From Flagellimonas algicola (lineage in GTDB: Bacteria; Bacteroidota; Bacteroidia; Flavobacteriales; Flavobacteriaceae): DNA of 64,000 nucleotides. Each line of letters begins with the position of its first letter. Position 1 is the first letter of the stretch. The stretch is taken from assembly GCF_005937185.1 (NCBI RefSeq), contig NZ_VCNI01000003.1, positions 62,001 to 126,000 of the forward strand. Direction: 5' to 3'. A program made the position numbers and the translations under genes. Positions 26,695 through 34,557 of this stretch are shown one piece after another. Under the pieces are notes generated by a model that saw only the letters and a list, made by a program, of their open reading frames with translations, had not been told where the DNA came from and made no database searches.

Positions 26695-28308
26695 TTATTT
26701 TATTCCCGCATAGTTGATTCCAGTAAGCTCATGCATTTCCTTATTAAAGGTGGATAAGTCGTCGTGGTTGAACTTGGCAATGTCGTCATAACCGCATGAA
26801 CGCGCCACTACCTTAATCAAATCGTTGGTGGCGGAGAAAAAGTTATACAATTGTTTGGCCGAAGCATCTATGATCAATCGGTTTCTCAGATGCTCCTTCT
26901 GGGTAGCAATCCCCACAGGACAGTTGTTGCTTCCGCAGGCGCGCATTCCCAAACATCCAACGGCTTGGATTGCAGCATTGGACACTGCAATGGCATCTGC
27001 ACCCAACATCATGGCCTTTGAAAAATCCTCAGCAATACGAAGTCCGCCCGTAATCACCAAGGAAACATCTGCGGCTCCGACCTTATCCAGATATTTTCTA
27101 GCCCTGGCCAAGGCAGGAATCGTAGGGACATTTATATTATCCCTTAAAATGGTCGGTGCAGAGCCTGTTCCACCACCCCTACCATCCAAAATGATATAAT
27201 CCACGCCCACATCAAGGGCAAATTGGATGTCTTTTTCAATATGACTGGCCGCAATCTTAAATCCGATGGGAATTCCCCCCGTACGCTCCCTCACCTTATG
27301 GGCGAAGGCCTTAAAGTCTTCCACTCCATGAAAATCGGGAAAAGTGGCTGGGCTAATAGCAGTTTCCCCTTCCTTTAGACCTCGAACTTCAGCTATTTCT
27401 TTACTCACTTTATTTCCAGGTAAATGCCCCCCTGTCCCGGTCTTGGCTCCTTGGCCTCCTTTAAAATGAAAGGCTTGGACTATATCCAATTTGTCCCAAC
27501 TGAAGCCAAACTGGGCAGAAGCCAATTCATAAAAATATCTGGAATTGTTCTTTTGTTCGTCCGGCAACATACCCCCTTCCCCAGAGCAAATGCCGGTTCC
27601 AGCCATTTCAGCACCTTTGGACAAAGCAATTTTCGCTTCCCTGCTCAACGCACCAAAACTCATATCACTTACAAAAAGAGGAATGTCCAAAACCAAAGGT
27701 CTTTTTGCTTTTGGGCCAATGGTTACCTTGGTGGAAACTTCTTCATGATCCAGTAAAGGTCGTGTGGCCAACTGGGCAGGTAGAAATTGAATATCGTTCC
27801 ATTTGGGCAGGGTATTCCTATCCACACCCATGGAGGCGGAAAAACCATGATGTCCAAGGTTTTTCAGACCGTTTCTGGCAAGTTCCCTGATATAACCGGT
27901 ATAGGGCTCCGTATCTTCAGGATGGGTATCTGCATAAGTTCCCATATAGGCTTCCCTATCAAAGGGTTGCGGATGCTGCTGTTCAAACTGCGCCACTTCG
28001 TTCTCGTCTATTTTCAACGAATCTCCTTCAATATATTCCTGAAACTTGTGCAGTTGCTCATTATTGTTGTATTCACTTATGCCCGTATCGTATCGGTAGT
28101 CCCAACCATGCACACCACAAATTAAGTTTTTACCATCTACACGGCCATCTGCCAACAATGCACCACGGTGGTGACATCTTCCGTATAACACCGATATACC
28201 AGTCTCGTGCTTAACAATGACCAAATCCGTGTTTTTAACAAGCGCATAGGAAGGTTCTTTAGCTTTCAGTTGTGACACCTTGGCTATTTCTATCAATTTC
28301 TGAGACAT
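26695..28308 (-). CDS. Rieske [2Fe-2S] domain fused to a glutamate-synthase-like FMN domain
   Basis: A 537-residue fusion. The N-terminus (about 1-105) is a Rieske domain with Cys45-His-His47 and Cys64-Gly-Val-His67. Residues about 130-537 are the FMN-binding synthase domain of glutamate synthase: SFGALSREAKIALSKGAEMAG, HFKGGQGAKTGTGGHLPG, DGRGGGTGSAPT, VITGGLRIAEDFSKAMMLGADA. The three [3Fe-4S] cysteines (452, 458, 463; C-x5-C-x4-C ending CPVGIATQ) are present. There is no amidotransferase domain, so it is not a complete GOGAT. It is first in a two-gene operon with the Rieske-ThDP gene. Confidence 0.88.
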   Translation of the reverse strand: MSQKLIEIAKVSQLKAKEPSYALVKNTDLVIVKHETGISVLYGRCHHRGALLADGRVDGKNLICGVHGWDYRYDTGISEYNNNEQLHKFQEYIEGDSLKIDENEVAQFEQQHPQPFDREAYMGTYADTHPEDTEPYTGYIRELARNGLKNLGHHGFSASMGVDRNTLPKWNDIQFLPAQLATRPLLDHEEVSTKVTIGPKAKRPLVLDIPLFVSDMSFGALSREAKIALSKGAEMAGTGICSGEGGMLPDEQKNNSRYFYELASAQFGFSWDKLDIVQAFHFKGGQGAKTGTGGHLPGNKVSKEIAEVRGLKEGETAISPATFPDFHGVEDFKAFAHKVRERTGGIPIGFKIAASHIEKDIQFALDVGVDYIILDGRGGGTGSAPTILRDNINVPTIPALARARKYLDKVGAADVSLVITGGLRIAEDFSKAMMLGADAIAVSNAAIQAVGCLGMRACGSNNCPVGIATQKEHLRNRLIIDASAKQLYNFFSATNDLIKVVARSCGYDDIAKFNHDDLSTFNKEMHELTGINYAGIK

Positions 28309-28612
28309 ATTTGCTGGGTATTTAGGTTAGATCTAAAACTTAGGTCGAGCCTTTACAAAGCTCATTACATCAGAGAGCTTAACGCACGATCTCAATTCCT
28401 ACTTAAGATAGGGCAAAATAGCCAGATATCCATTTTAGAGGTATGCCCAAACAAAAACGCCCAAAGATTTCATAATCCCTGGACGTTTGCTAACCAAAAA
28501 TCTACAACCACACTGGTAATTAAACTCAACTAGTTCAATACAGTAAAGGTTTAGATGCAAACGTGACCATAAACTTGTGCTTGTATATCCAAAAACTTTG
28601 AAAAGCAACTTT
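28309..28612. other. Long intergenic stretch upstream of the Rieske operon
   Basis: This 304-base gap holds the 5' region of the Rieske-fusion operon (minus strand) and the 3' end of the Spy-like gene. A perfect 10-bp palindrome TTAGATCTAA lies at 28327-28336, 19 bases before the operon start, and could be an operator. AAGCTC (28358-28363) can pair with GAGCTT (28375-28380). No exact -7 box was found. A minus-strand open frame from 28842 to 28435 is a shadow of the Spy-like gene. Confidence 0.35.
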
Positions 28613-29092
28613 CTAATGCTCTCGGGGAGGTGGAGGTCCCATGTGTCCTTCGGGCGGGCCTTTCCTTCCTGGGCCTCTTCTAAGTGTCTCACGCAATATG
28701 CGCTCCAACATTTTTTGTTGTTCAGGGGTGCATATATCTCCAATACGCTTAAAATGATTGAACACCTCCAGATCTTTTTCTTGATGGAGCCAACCCATGA
28801 GTTCAACAATGGAATCCCGTTTTCTTTCCAAAAAGTCTTCATTTTGGGTATTGGAAAAAAGCATATGCCTCATTTCCCGGAGTTGACCATCCATAGTTTT
28901 CATTCGTATGCGATGTTCCCCTTCCAACATTCTAAATTCTTGGGCTTGTTCCGCTGTCAGATTTAACTCCTGTATGATAAAATTGTGGGGTGGTTTTTTC
29001 TGATTTCCGGGTTCAGATAGAACAAGGTAAAGCAATACCCCGTTCATGATCATCAAGAAAAATAATATGGCTGCAATTAATTTATTTTTCAT
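28613..29092 (-). CDS. Spy/CpxP-like periplasmic protein (heavy-metal sensor type)
   Basis: A 159-residue protein anchored by an N-terminal membrane helix (LIAAILFFLMIMNGVLLYLVL). The periplasmic part is helical and has the LTAEQ-type signature of the Spy/CpxP/ZraP group (LNLTAEQAQEF, about 54) and a later CTPEQQKMLERIL. The C-terminus is rich in Arg, Gly, Pro and His (ending HMGPPPPREH), suited to metal binding. It is the third gene behind an ECF sigma factor and a small membrane protein, spaced 6 bases from the latter; envelope stress or metal sensing is the likely role. Confidence 0.8.
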   Translation of the reverse strand: MKNKLIAAILFFLMIMNGVLLYLVLSEPGNQKKPPHNFIIQELNLTAEQAQEFRMLEGEHRIRMKTMDGQLREMRHMLFSNTQNEDFLERKRDSIVELMGWLHQEKDLEVFNHFKRIGDICTPEQQKMLERILRETLRRGPGRKGPPEGHMGPPPPREH

Positions 29093-29098
29093 CGGTGT

Positions 29099-29416
29099 CT
29101 AATTTAGGAAGGAGCCATCGTCCGAGATGGACAAATTATAGGATTCTGCAAAAGTTTGTAACTCATCCTGTTTATTAGAGCTGCTATAAAGGTACAATAC
29201 CGCAAAGTTTATTGCGGCAAAAACCAACAAGGCTGCAATTTGGTATTTGGGAACAAACCAAGCCAAAATATCAGGCTGTGGAGTAACCTCTTCTGCTTCC
29301 AAGAGCTTATGGAGTACCTTGTCCTTGAAAAAGGGTGGTGAATTGACAGCCTCAATACTCTCAGCCGATTCCAGTATTTTAGCTATTTCTTGTTGCGTAG
29401 TTTTTTTAGCATCCAT
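29099..29416 (-). CDS. Small single-pass membrane protein, probable anti-sigma-like factor
   Basis: The 105 residues comprise an N-terminal cytoplasmic helical part (about 1-55), one membrane helix (YQIAALLVFAAINFAVLYLY, about 58-77) and a short periplasmic tail. The layout and position directly after an ECF sigma gene fit an anti-sigma role, but no zinc-binding ASD motif (HxxxCxxC) is present. The assignment is by context only. Confidence 0.65.
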   Translation of the reverse strand: MDAKKTTQQEIAKILESAESIEAVNSPPFFKDKVLHKLLEAEEVTPQPDILAWFVPKYQIAALLVFAAINFAVLYLYSSSNKQDELQTFAESYNLSISDDGSFLN

Positions 29417-29465
29417 TGTTTTTGTGTTATTTCTTTAGATGTTATTTCTCCTTGAAACTTGCGGC

Positions 29466-30044
29466 TTATTTTTCATTCTTGTAAAAATTCCCCAATGTTT
29501 TCTGTAAATTCTTTTTAGCTCGAAACAAAAGCGACTCAATGGATGAAATACTTTTGTTCGTAATTGCGGCAACCTCCTTATAGCTCATTCCATCAATCTT
29601 GTGTAAGGTGAACACTACACGTTGGGCTTCCGGCAATCTGTTTATGGCCTGAAATAAGGTCTCATTTCGTTCCTTGTTTTCAAGCTGCACCCCAGGATGG
29701 TCAAATTCCGTGAAATAGGTGGATTTATCCATTGGAATCATATTTCCGGTAATGGACTGCATAAACCCAAATCGTTTTTTTGCATTCTTTTTTCGAATGA
29801 ACTCCAGGCTTTTGTTCACCGAAATCCTATAGATCCATGTAGACAATCTAGCTTCTCCCTTGAATTTGGAAATGGCATGGTAGACTTCCACAAATACTTC
29901 CTGAGCTATATCTTCCGCATCCTCCCTATTAGGAACAAAAGAAAGACAAGTATTATATACTTTCCCCTGAAATTCATCCAACAACTTGCTATACGCGGAT
30001 TGTTTTCTGTCCTTCAAGTCTCTTAAAAACTGCTTGTCTTCCAA
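29466..30044 (-). CDS. ECF-type RNA polymerase sigma factor
   Basis: The 192 residues have sigma region 2 (YSKLLDEFQGKVYNTCLSFVPNREDAEDIAQEVFVEVY, ARLSTWIYRISVNKSLEFIRKK) and region 4 (RLPEAQRVVFTLHKIDGMSYKEVAAITNKSISSIESLLFRAKKNLQK). It heads a three-gene unit with a small membrane protein and a Spy-like protein, and faces the EF-hand/YHYH/YwqK/SCO genes across a 127-base region. It probably controls the divergent units; no binding site was established. Confidence 0.92.
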   Translation of the reverse strand: MEDKQFLRDLKDRKQSAYSKLLDEFQGKVYNTCLSFVPNREDAEDIAQEVFVEVYHAISKFKGEARLSTWIYRISVNKSLEFIRKKNAKKRFGFMQSITGNMIPMDKSTYFTEFDHPGVQLENKERNETLFQAINRLPEAQRVVFTLHKIDGMSYKEVAAITNKSISSIESLLFRAKKNLQKTLGNFYKNEK

Positions 30045-30171
30045 TGAATTAGCGTTTGTTCTTATCGCAATTTATAAGCTTTTTTGAAACCATACTGAAA
30101 AAAAGATCATCTCAACCCACAAGTTTTTATAATGGTTCACATCTAAACTAGAAATGTAAAACAATTGAATA

Positions 30172-30453
30172 ATGAATAAAACGAAGACAACAATTGGCAT
30201 TCTAGTGTTTGCCATAGCCGCACTTTACTCTAGCCAGTTAGCTGCCCAAGAAGGAGACCGAAAAGGACCTCCCTCTTTTGAAAAGCTTTTGGAAAAAATG
30301 GATGCCAATGAAGATGGAAAACTATCAGAAAATGAGGTAAAAGGGCCTTTAAAAAAGGATTTTGCCAAAGTGGACCTCAATGAAGATGGTTTTATCAGTG
30401 AAGAAGAATTTGATAAAGCGCCGAAACCCCAAAGACGCAAAAAATCCCAATAA
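30172..30453 (+). CDS. Exported EF-hand protein
   Basis: A 93-residue secreted protein: signal peptide ending SSQLAAQ (about 26), then two complete 12-residue EF-hand loops, Asp44-Glu55 (DANEDGKLSENE) and Asp68-Glu79 (DLNEDGFISEEE), each with Asp/Asn at positions 1, 3 or 5, Gly at 6 and Glu at 12. The end is basic (PQRRKKSQ). It should bind Ca2+ outside the cytoplasm. First gene of the plus-strand unit divergent from the ECF sigma factor. Confidence 0.9.
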   Translation: MNKTKTTIGILVFAIAALYSSQLAAQEGDRKGPPSFEKLLEKMDANEDGKLSENEVKGPLKKDFAKVDLNEDGFISEEEFDKAPKPQRRKKSQ

Positions 30454-30486
30454 ATCATCATAAGCCATCAATTAAATCTTAATCCA

Positions 30487-31257
30487 ATGAAAAAGAAAAC
30501 AATTTCACGACATCTGTTAAGTGGTTCCACATTAATGTCCATAATCCTTGCCGGCTTCATTGCGTGTAGTTCCGATGCCGAAGATGGGGACGATGGAGAA
30601 ATTATAACAACTGGTGAACTACATGCCGCATTCTCTGAATTTGATGAGGCCAACACGGACATATATCTTGAGGGTACCAATGTGGTCATTGAGACCAATG
30701 GACTTCCAAATCACTCCACGGTATATTGGGGAGTGGGTCAGGACCTCTATCTGGACGAACCTGATGTGGAAACCACCCCAAGTATTATTCCCAACTTTAA
30801 CGCGGAGGCAACATTGAGGGTATCCCAAAATCCGGAATTGGCTTCCAGCAGTTCCTCTACCAATATGGGGGCTATTGGAATAGCTATTAGTGGAGCGGCG
30901 ATATTCAATGATCAAGAAGGAAGTGGCCCCCTTAATGAAGCAGCCGCTTCTTTGGATTATACAGGAGGGCATATAGGCCCGGCAGAATACCACTACCATT
31001 TAGAACCAACCGCGTGGTCCGAAGATGATGAAAATTTAATCGGAATAATGGCCGACGGCTTTTTTATTTACGGAAGAAAATGCGATTCCACGGGAACGTA
31101 TCCTACTGATTTGGATGCTTCAGGTGGACACACCTCTACCACACAACATACGGATGAGGCCGAATACCATTATCACATGGAGAACGAACTTTACCTGAAT
31201 CAATATTATATCATTTTTCCAGGTGATTATCAAGGCAGTCCCAATGCAATTAACTAA
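30487..31257 (+). CDS. YHYH-domain lipoprotein
   Basis: A 256-residue lipoprotein (lipobox AGFIAC, Cys27) followed by an acidic linker. The YHYH motif occurs twice, at 168-171 and 227-230, each preceded by Ala-Glu, giving two histidine/tyrosine clusters; Asn/Gly-rich sequence GIMADGFFIYGRKC lies between them. YHYH proteins are secreted and of unknown function; the His-rich motifs suggest metal binding. The following gene starts inside its last codons (31244), 14 bases before its end. Confidence 0.88.
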   Translation: MKKKTISRHLLSGSTLMSIILAGFIACSSDAEDGDDGEIITTGELHAAFSEFDEANTDIYLEGTNVVIETNGLPNHSTVYWGVGQDLYLDEPDVETTPSIIPNFNAEATLRVSQNPELASSSSSTNMGAIGIAISGAAIFNDQEGSGPLNEAAASLDYTGGHIGPAEYHYHLEPTAWSEDDENLIGIMADGFFIYGRKCDSTGTYPTDLDASGGHTSTTQHTDEAEYHYHMENELYLNQYYIIFPGDYQGSPNAIN

Positions 31258-31834
31258 GAGCATCTTTGTTGGTCTGCTATCCATTTTATCCATGGATAAC
31301 GATCCACATATTAGTTTGGATAGGAATACCGTCATGGAAGGTAATGAGGTTTTCAAGGAAGAATTAGTGCTCAATCCTTTGGAAGGAATGTGGTATTACA
31401 AAGGCCAACCTTTCACTGGTTATGCGTTAAGCCAACATGACAATGGTATGCTTGCAGAACAAATTGGGTATTTCAAAGGAAAGAAAGAGGGAATGGCCAG
31501 AAAGTGGTTCAGTACCGGTGAGCTTCGAAGTCAGGCAAATTACATTAGGAACAGGCTAAACGGTGAATTCAAGTCCTGGTGGCCCAATGGTGTTATAAGC
31601 ACTACCTCTCAATATAGGATGGGAGTTAAACATGGAGACCAGTGTAAATGGTATCCAACAGGACAACTTGCACGAGTCACCCGATTGAATCTGGGAAAAG
31701 AAGAAGGTCTTCAGCAGGCTTGGCTTGCGTCTGGAAAGATCTATGCCAACTACGAGGCCAAAAATGGACGCTTCTTTGGCTTGAAACGCTCTAACTTATG
31801 TTATGAACTTAAGGATGAAATCGTTCAGAAATAG
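31244..31834 (+). CDS. YwqK/MORN-repeat protein
   Basis: About 196 residues from the ATG at 31244 (an in-frame upstream ATG at 31223 gives a worse N-terminus). A hydrophobic start (MQLTKSIFVGLLSIL) looks like a signal or anchor. The body has at least four MORN-variant repeats with G-x-Y/W and NG patterns (HDNGMLAEQIGYFKGKKEG, FSTGELRSQANYIRN, WPNGVISTTSQYRMG, YPTGQLARVTRLNLG). Databases often call such proteins YwqK-family antitoxins, but no toxin partner is present, so a structural role is more likely. It overlaps both neighbours. Confidence 0.8.
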   Translation: MQLTKSIFVGLLSILSMDNDPHISLDRNTVMEGNEVFKEELVLNPLEGMWYYKGQPFTGYALSQHDNGMLAEQIGYFKGKKEGMARKWFSTGELRSQANYIRNRLNGEFKSWWPNGVISTTSQYRMGVKHGDQCKWYPTGQLARVTRLNLGKEEGLQQAWLASGKIYANYEAKNGRFFGLKRSNLCYELKDEIVQK

Positions 31835-32492
31835 ACGAACTTTGATCGTATTGTTCCTGATGGCCATCCTGGGTTATCAATGCAGGGAAAACCATACGGT
31901 TAAAAAGGAAAGTAGGGTAGCTATGTTGCCCTATTATGATGACCCTTCATTTACCCCTAAATGGATCAATTCACAAAGTGATTCCATAAACGGACTACAT
32001 CGGATTCCCAAATTCAAATTGATCAATCAATTGGGAGATACAATTACCGAAAAGACTTTTGATAACAAAATCTACGTCACCGATTTTTTCTTTACCTCCT
32101 GTCCGGGAATATGCCCGAAAATGACCAAGAACATGAACCTTATTCAACAAGAATTTAAGGACAATGAAGAGATTCTTTTATTATCCCATTCTGTGACTCC
32201 CCAACTTGACTCTGTCCCCATCCTTAGACATTATGCAGAGACCAAAGGTGTTTTAGAAAACAAATGGCATCTGGTCACCGGCGAGCGCAGAGACATCTAC
32301 AACCTAGGCCGATTTGCCTATTTTGTTGAGGAAGACCTTGGGTTTCAAAAGTCCATAGACGAATTTCTCCACACAGAAAATTTTGTCCTTATTGATAAAA
32401 AGAGACATATCCGGGGAATTTATAATGGGCTCAATAAAACAGCAATAAATCAACTAATTGCCGACATCAGGACGCTGCAAAAAGAGAATTAA
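31815..32492 (+). CDS. SCO1/SenC family copper-site assembly lipoprotein
   Basis: About 225 residues from the ATG at 31815, with a lipoprotein signal (MAILGYQC, Cys23). The thioredoxin-like domain has the copper-binding motif Cys96-Pro-Gly-Ile-Cys100 and the third ligand His186 (LHTENFVLID). SCO proteins deliver copper to the CuA site of cytochrome oxidase or act as thiol reductases. The gene starts 20 bases inside the YwqK-like gene, so all four genes from 30172 appear to be one coupled operon, which points to a copper- or metal-linked function. Confidence 0.9.
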   Translation: MKSFRNRRTLIVLFLMAILGYQCRENHTVKKESRVAMLPYYDDPSFTPKWINSQSDSINGLHRIPKFKLINQLGDTITEKTFDNKIYVTDFFFTSCPGICPKMTKNMNLIQQEFKDNEEILLLSHSVTPQLDSVPILRHYAETKGVLENKWHLVTGERRDIYNLGRFAYFVEEDLGFQKSIDEFLHTENFVLIDKKRHIRGIYNGLNKTAINQLIADIRTLQKEN

Positions 32493-32511
32493 TCCTATCT
32501 CCTTTAGGATT
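32491..32511. terminator. Possible hairpin at the junction of convergent genes
   Basis: AATCCTA (32491-32497) pairs with TAGGATT (32505-32511). It spans the stop codons of the SCO gene and the aldehyde dehydrogenase gene. T-runs are short on both sides, so termination is uncertain. Confidence 0.35.
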
Positions 32512-34090
32512 TTGGTAATTGATATTGACCATCTTCCAATCGTAAAATGTTAAGTGGGTTCCCATCCTTTAATTCATCAGGTAGTAGGGAATCCGGGAAA
32601 CCTTGATAACAAATTGGTCTTGTAAACCGTGTTATGGCTGCCGTTCCTACTGAAGTCATCCTAGCATCCGAAGTTGCAGGGAACGGACCTCCGTGAACCA
32701 TAGAATGGCAGACCTCAACTCCGGTAGGAAAGGAATTGATGAGCAATCGGCCCACCTTTTTTTCCAACAATTTGAGTAGATCGGAATATTCTTTTAGATC
32801 TTCATCGGTGCCGTGCACGGTCGCGGTAAGATGTCCACTGAGATTTTTGGCAATTTCAAGCATCTCCGCCTTATTCTCAGATTTAACCAAAAGCGTGGAA
32901 GGTCCAAAAATCTCTTCTTCCATTTCCTTGTCGGCACTAAAATCAGCGGCGGAAGCTGTAAGCACTTCGGCAGTACCTTGTGCACCACCATCCTTTTGGC
33001 TACCCCTGCCTAGTGATGTCACCTCGTTTTTCGATTTTAAGGTCTCCAAACCAGCAACATAATTTTTTTGAATGGCCTCGGTCAACATGGTGGCCGACTC
33101 TGAGGTAGAAATTTGTTGCTCCAATTCTTTTTCAAAGTTTGTTGCATCTTCGGATTTGGGTACAATGGTAATTCCAGGGTTGGTACAGAATTGACCTACG
33201 CCCAACTGCACCGAACCGGCTAAACCGCCAGCCAAGCTTCCAAAATTCTCTCTCAATGCACCGGGTAACATAAAAACGGGATTGGAACTTCCCATTTCAG
33301 CATATACAGGAATAGGTTCCTGGCGTCTAGCAGCTTCGTCAAAAAGTGCCTTTCCACCTCTAAAAGATCCTGTAAAGCCAATGGCCTTGATCAAAGGATG
33401 TCTTACAATAGCTTGTCCCACTTCAATGGAAGCGCCATGCACCAAGGAAAAGACCCCATTGGGCATATTGCATATTTGGATTGCATTAATTATGGCTTGT
33501 CCCACTAATTCCGAAGTCCCAGGATGCGCAGGATGGGCTTTAACGACTATTGGGCAACCGGCAGCCAGTGCTGAAGCTGTGTCTCCTCCAGCCACGGAAA
33601 AAGCCAAGGGAAAGTTACTGGCACCAAAGACCCCAACAGGTCCTAGGGCTATTTGCATCTGACGAGTATCCGGTTTGGGTGCGGGAGTTCTATCGGGATT
33701 GGCTCGATCTATCCTAGCGTCGACCCATGAGCCATCGCGCAATAAGCTCGCAAACAGTCTCAATTGCCCTGTAGTTCTTCCCAGTTCGCCTTTTAATCTG
33801 CCTTCAGGGAGTCCAGTTTCCAACGTACCTCTTTCAACAATGGATGTCTCAATTTTGGCAAGTTCAGAAGCGATAGTTTCCAAAAATTCCGCACGTTCCA
33901 TACCAGACTTTTGTCTGTAAGCATCAAAGGCGGATTCAGCCAATTCTACAGCTTTATTCACCTCGGCTTGGGTAGCTTCGGTAAATGCTACTTCCAGTGC
34001 ATCACCAGTTGCAGGATTGTTGGCATAAAAGGAGGTCGCACCTTCAGCCGATTGATCATTTCCAAGGATATTTTTCCCACTCAAATGCAT
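32504..34090 (-). CDS. NADP-type aldehyde dehydrogenase (2-oxoglutarate semialdehyde-like)
   Basis: A 528-residue aldehyde dehydrogenase. The catalytic residues are visible: Asn159 (GASNFPLAF), general base Glu265 (YAEMGSSNP) and nucleophile Cys302 (GVGQFCTNPG). The GFTGSFRGG nucleotide-binding loop is near 238-246. Sequence features such as PVGVFGASNFPLAFSVAGGD and the C-terminal EVCHSMVHGGPFPAT resemble 2,5-dioxovalerate (alpha-ketoglutarate semialdehyde) dehydrogenases of sugar-acid or hydroxyproline catabolism. No such pathway genes are next to it, so the substrate is tentative. Confidence 0.88.
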   Translation of the reverse strand: MHLSGKNILGNDQSAEGATSFYANNPATGDALEVAFTEATQAEVNKAVELAESAFDAYRQKSGMERAEFLETIASELAKIETSIVERGTLETGLPEGRLKGELGRTTGQLRLFASLLRDGSWVDARIDRANPDRTPAPKPDTRQMQIALGPVGVFGASNFPLAFSVAGGDTASALAAGCPIVVKAHPAHPGTSELVGQAIINAIQICNMPNGVFSLVHGASIEVGQAIVRHPLIKAIGFTGSFRGGKALFDEAARRQEPIPVYAEMGSSNPVFMLPGALRENFGSLAGGLAGSVQLGVGQFCTNPGITIVPKSEDATNFEKELEQQISTSESATMLTEAIQKNYVAGLETLKSKNEVTSLGRGSQKDGGAQGTAEVLTASAADFSADKEMEEEIFGPSTLLVKSENKAEMLEIAKNLSGHLTATVHGTDEDLKEYSDLLKLLEKKVGRLLINSFPTGVEVCHSMVHGGPFPATSDARMTSVGTAAITRFTRPICYQGFPDSLLPDELKDGNPLNILRLEDGQYQLPKS

Positions 34091-34115
34091 AATTGTCCAG
34101 ATTATAATTAGTGGC

Positions 34116-34123
34116 TAAAGGTA
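34116..34123 (-). promoter_or_regulatory. Candidate -7 box for aldehyde dehydrogenase
   Basis: On the minus strand the octamer is TACCTTTA (7 of 8 matches to TAnnTTTG), 25 bases before the start codon. Confidence 0.3.
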
Positions 34124-34189
34124 GTAGGATTCGATTAAAGGAAAAAGGAAAAAATGGACGCGGTCAAGTGCAACTCTTGAGTATTATTC

Positions 34190-34236
34190 CTCGCTTTGAA
34201 AACCAAAAAGCTCCACCTCCAAATTCAAGCAAGTAC
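34190..34236. repeat. Degenerate partial copy of the 97-bp repeat
   Basis: CTCGCTTTGAAAA followed after a similar distance by TTCAAGCAAGTACTTCCTTTGC resembles the second half of the downstream repeat unit with substitutions and two extra bases. It suggests an older, decayed fourth copy. Confidence 0.4.
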
Positions 34237-34522
34237 TTCCTTTGCACCAATAGATTTCGACGTGACGGATTGGATATCCTCACAAAGCTCCGCTTTGAAA
34301 GTAGTTCAAACAAAAAAACGCTCAAGCATAGCCTTCCTTTGCACCAATAGATCTCGACGTGACGGATTGGATATCCTCACAAAGCTCCGCTTTGAAAGTA
34401 GTTCAAACAAAAAAACGCTCAAGCATGGCCTTCCTTTGCACCAATAGATTTCGACGTGACGGATTGGATATCCTCACAAAGCTCCGCTTTGAAAGTAGTT
34501 CAAACAAAAAAACGCTCAAGCA
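34237..34522. repeat. Three tandem 97-bp repeats downstream of tRNA-Arg
   Basis: Unit starts (TTCCTTTGCACCAATAG) are at 34237, 34334 and 34431, exactly 97 bases apart. The copies are nearly identical, differing at a few bases (for example AGATTTCG versus AGATCTCG and GCATAGCC versus GCATGGCC). The last copy lacks its final bases and runs into the tRNA terminator. Each unit has a small hairpin CAAAGC-TCC-GCTTTG and the arm AAGTAGTTC...AAAAAAACGC of the terminator hairpin. As 97 is not a multiple of 3, the open frames through it shift phase and are not coding. Confidence 0.9.
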
Positions 34523-34552
34523 AGCTTGGCGTTTTTTCTTATCGAACTACTT
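34493..34552 (-). terminator. Long hairpin terminator of tRNA-Arg
   Basis: A 60-base imperfect palindrome. Outer arms AAGTAGTTC (34493-34501) and GAACTACTT (34544-34552); inner arms AAAAAACGC (34507-34515) and GCGTTTTTT (34529-34537); apical CAAG-CAAG-CTTG. On the minus strand it starts 5 bases after the tRNA 3' end and ends the stem with a T-run, so it can serve as a Rho-independent terminator. Confidence 0.75.
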
Positions 34553-34557
34553 ATTCG

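Noticed and set aside
28435..28842. 135-codon minus-strand frame
   Set aside because: It overlaps the Spy-like gene in another frame and lacks protein-like features; the Spy-like frame has a membrane anchor and family motifs.
31244..31834. YwqK-like gene as half of a toxin-antitoxin pair
   Set aside because: The common database name suggests an antitoxin, but there is no toxin gene; neighbours are exported metal-related proteins, and MORN repeats alone do not show antitoxin function.
34237..34522. CRISPR-like array
   Set aside because: The copies are directly adjacent 97-bp units without unique spacers, and no cas genes are present.
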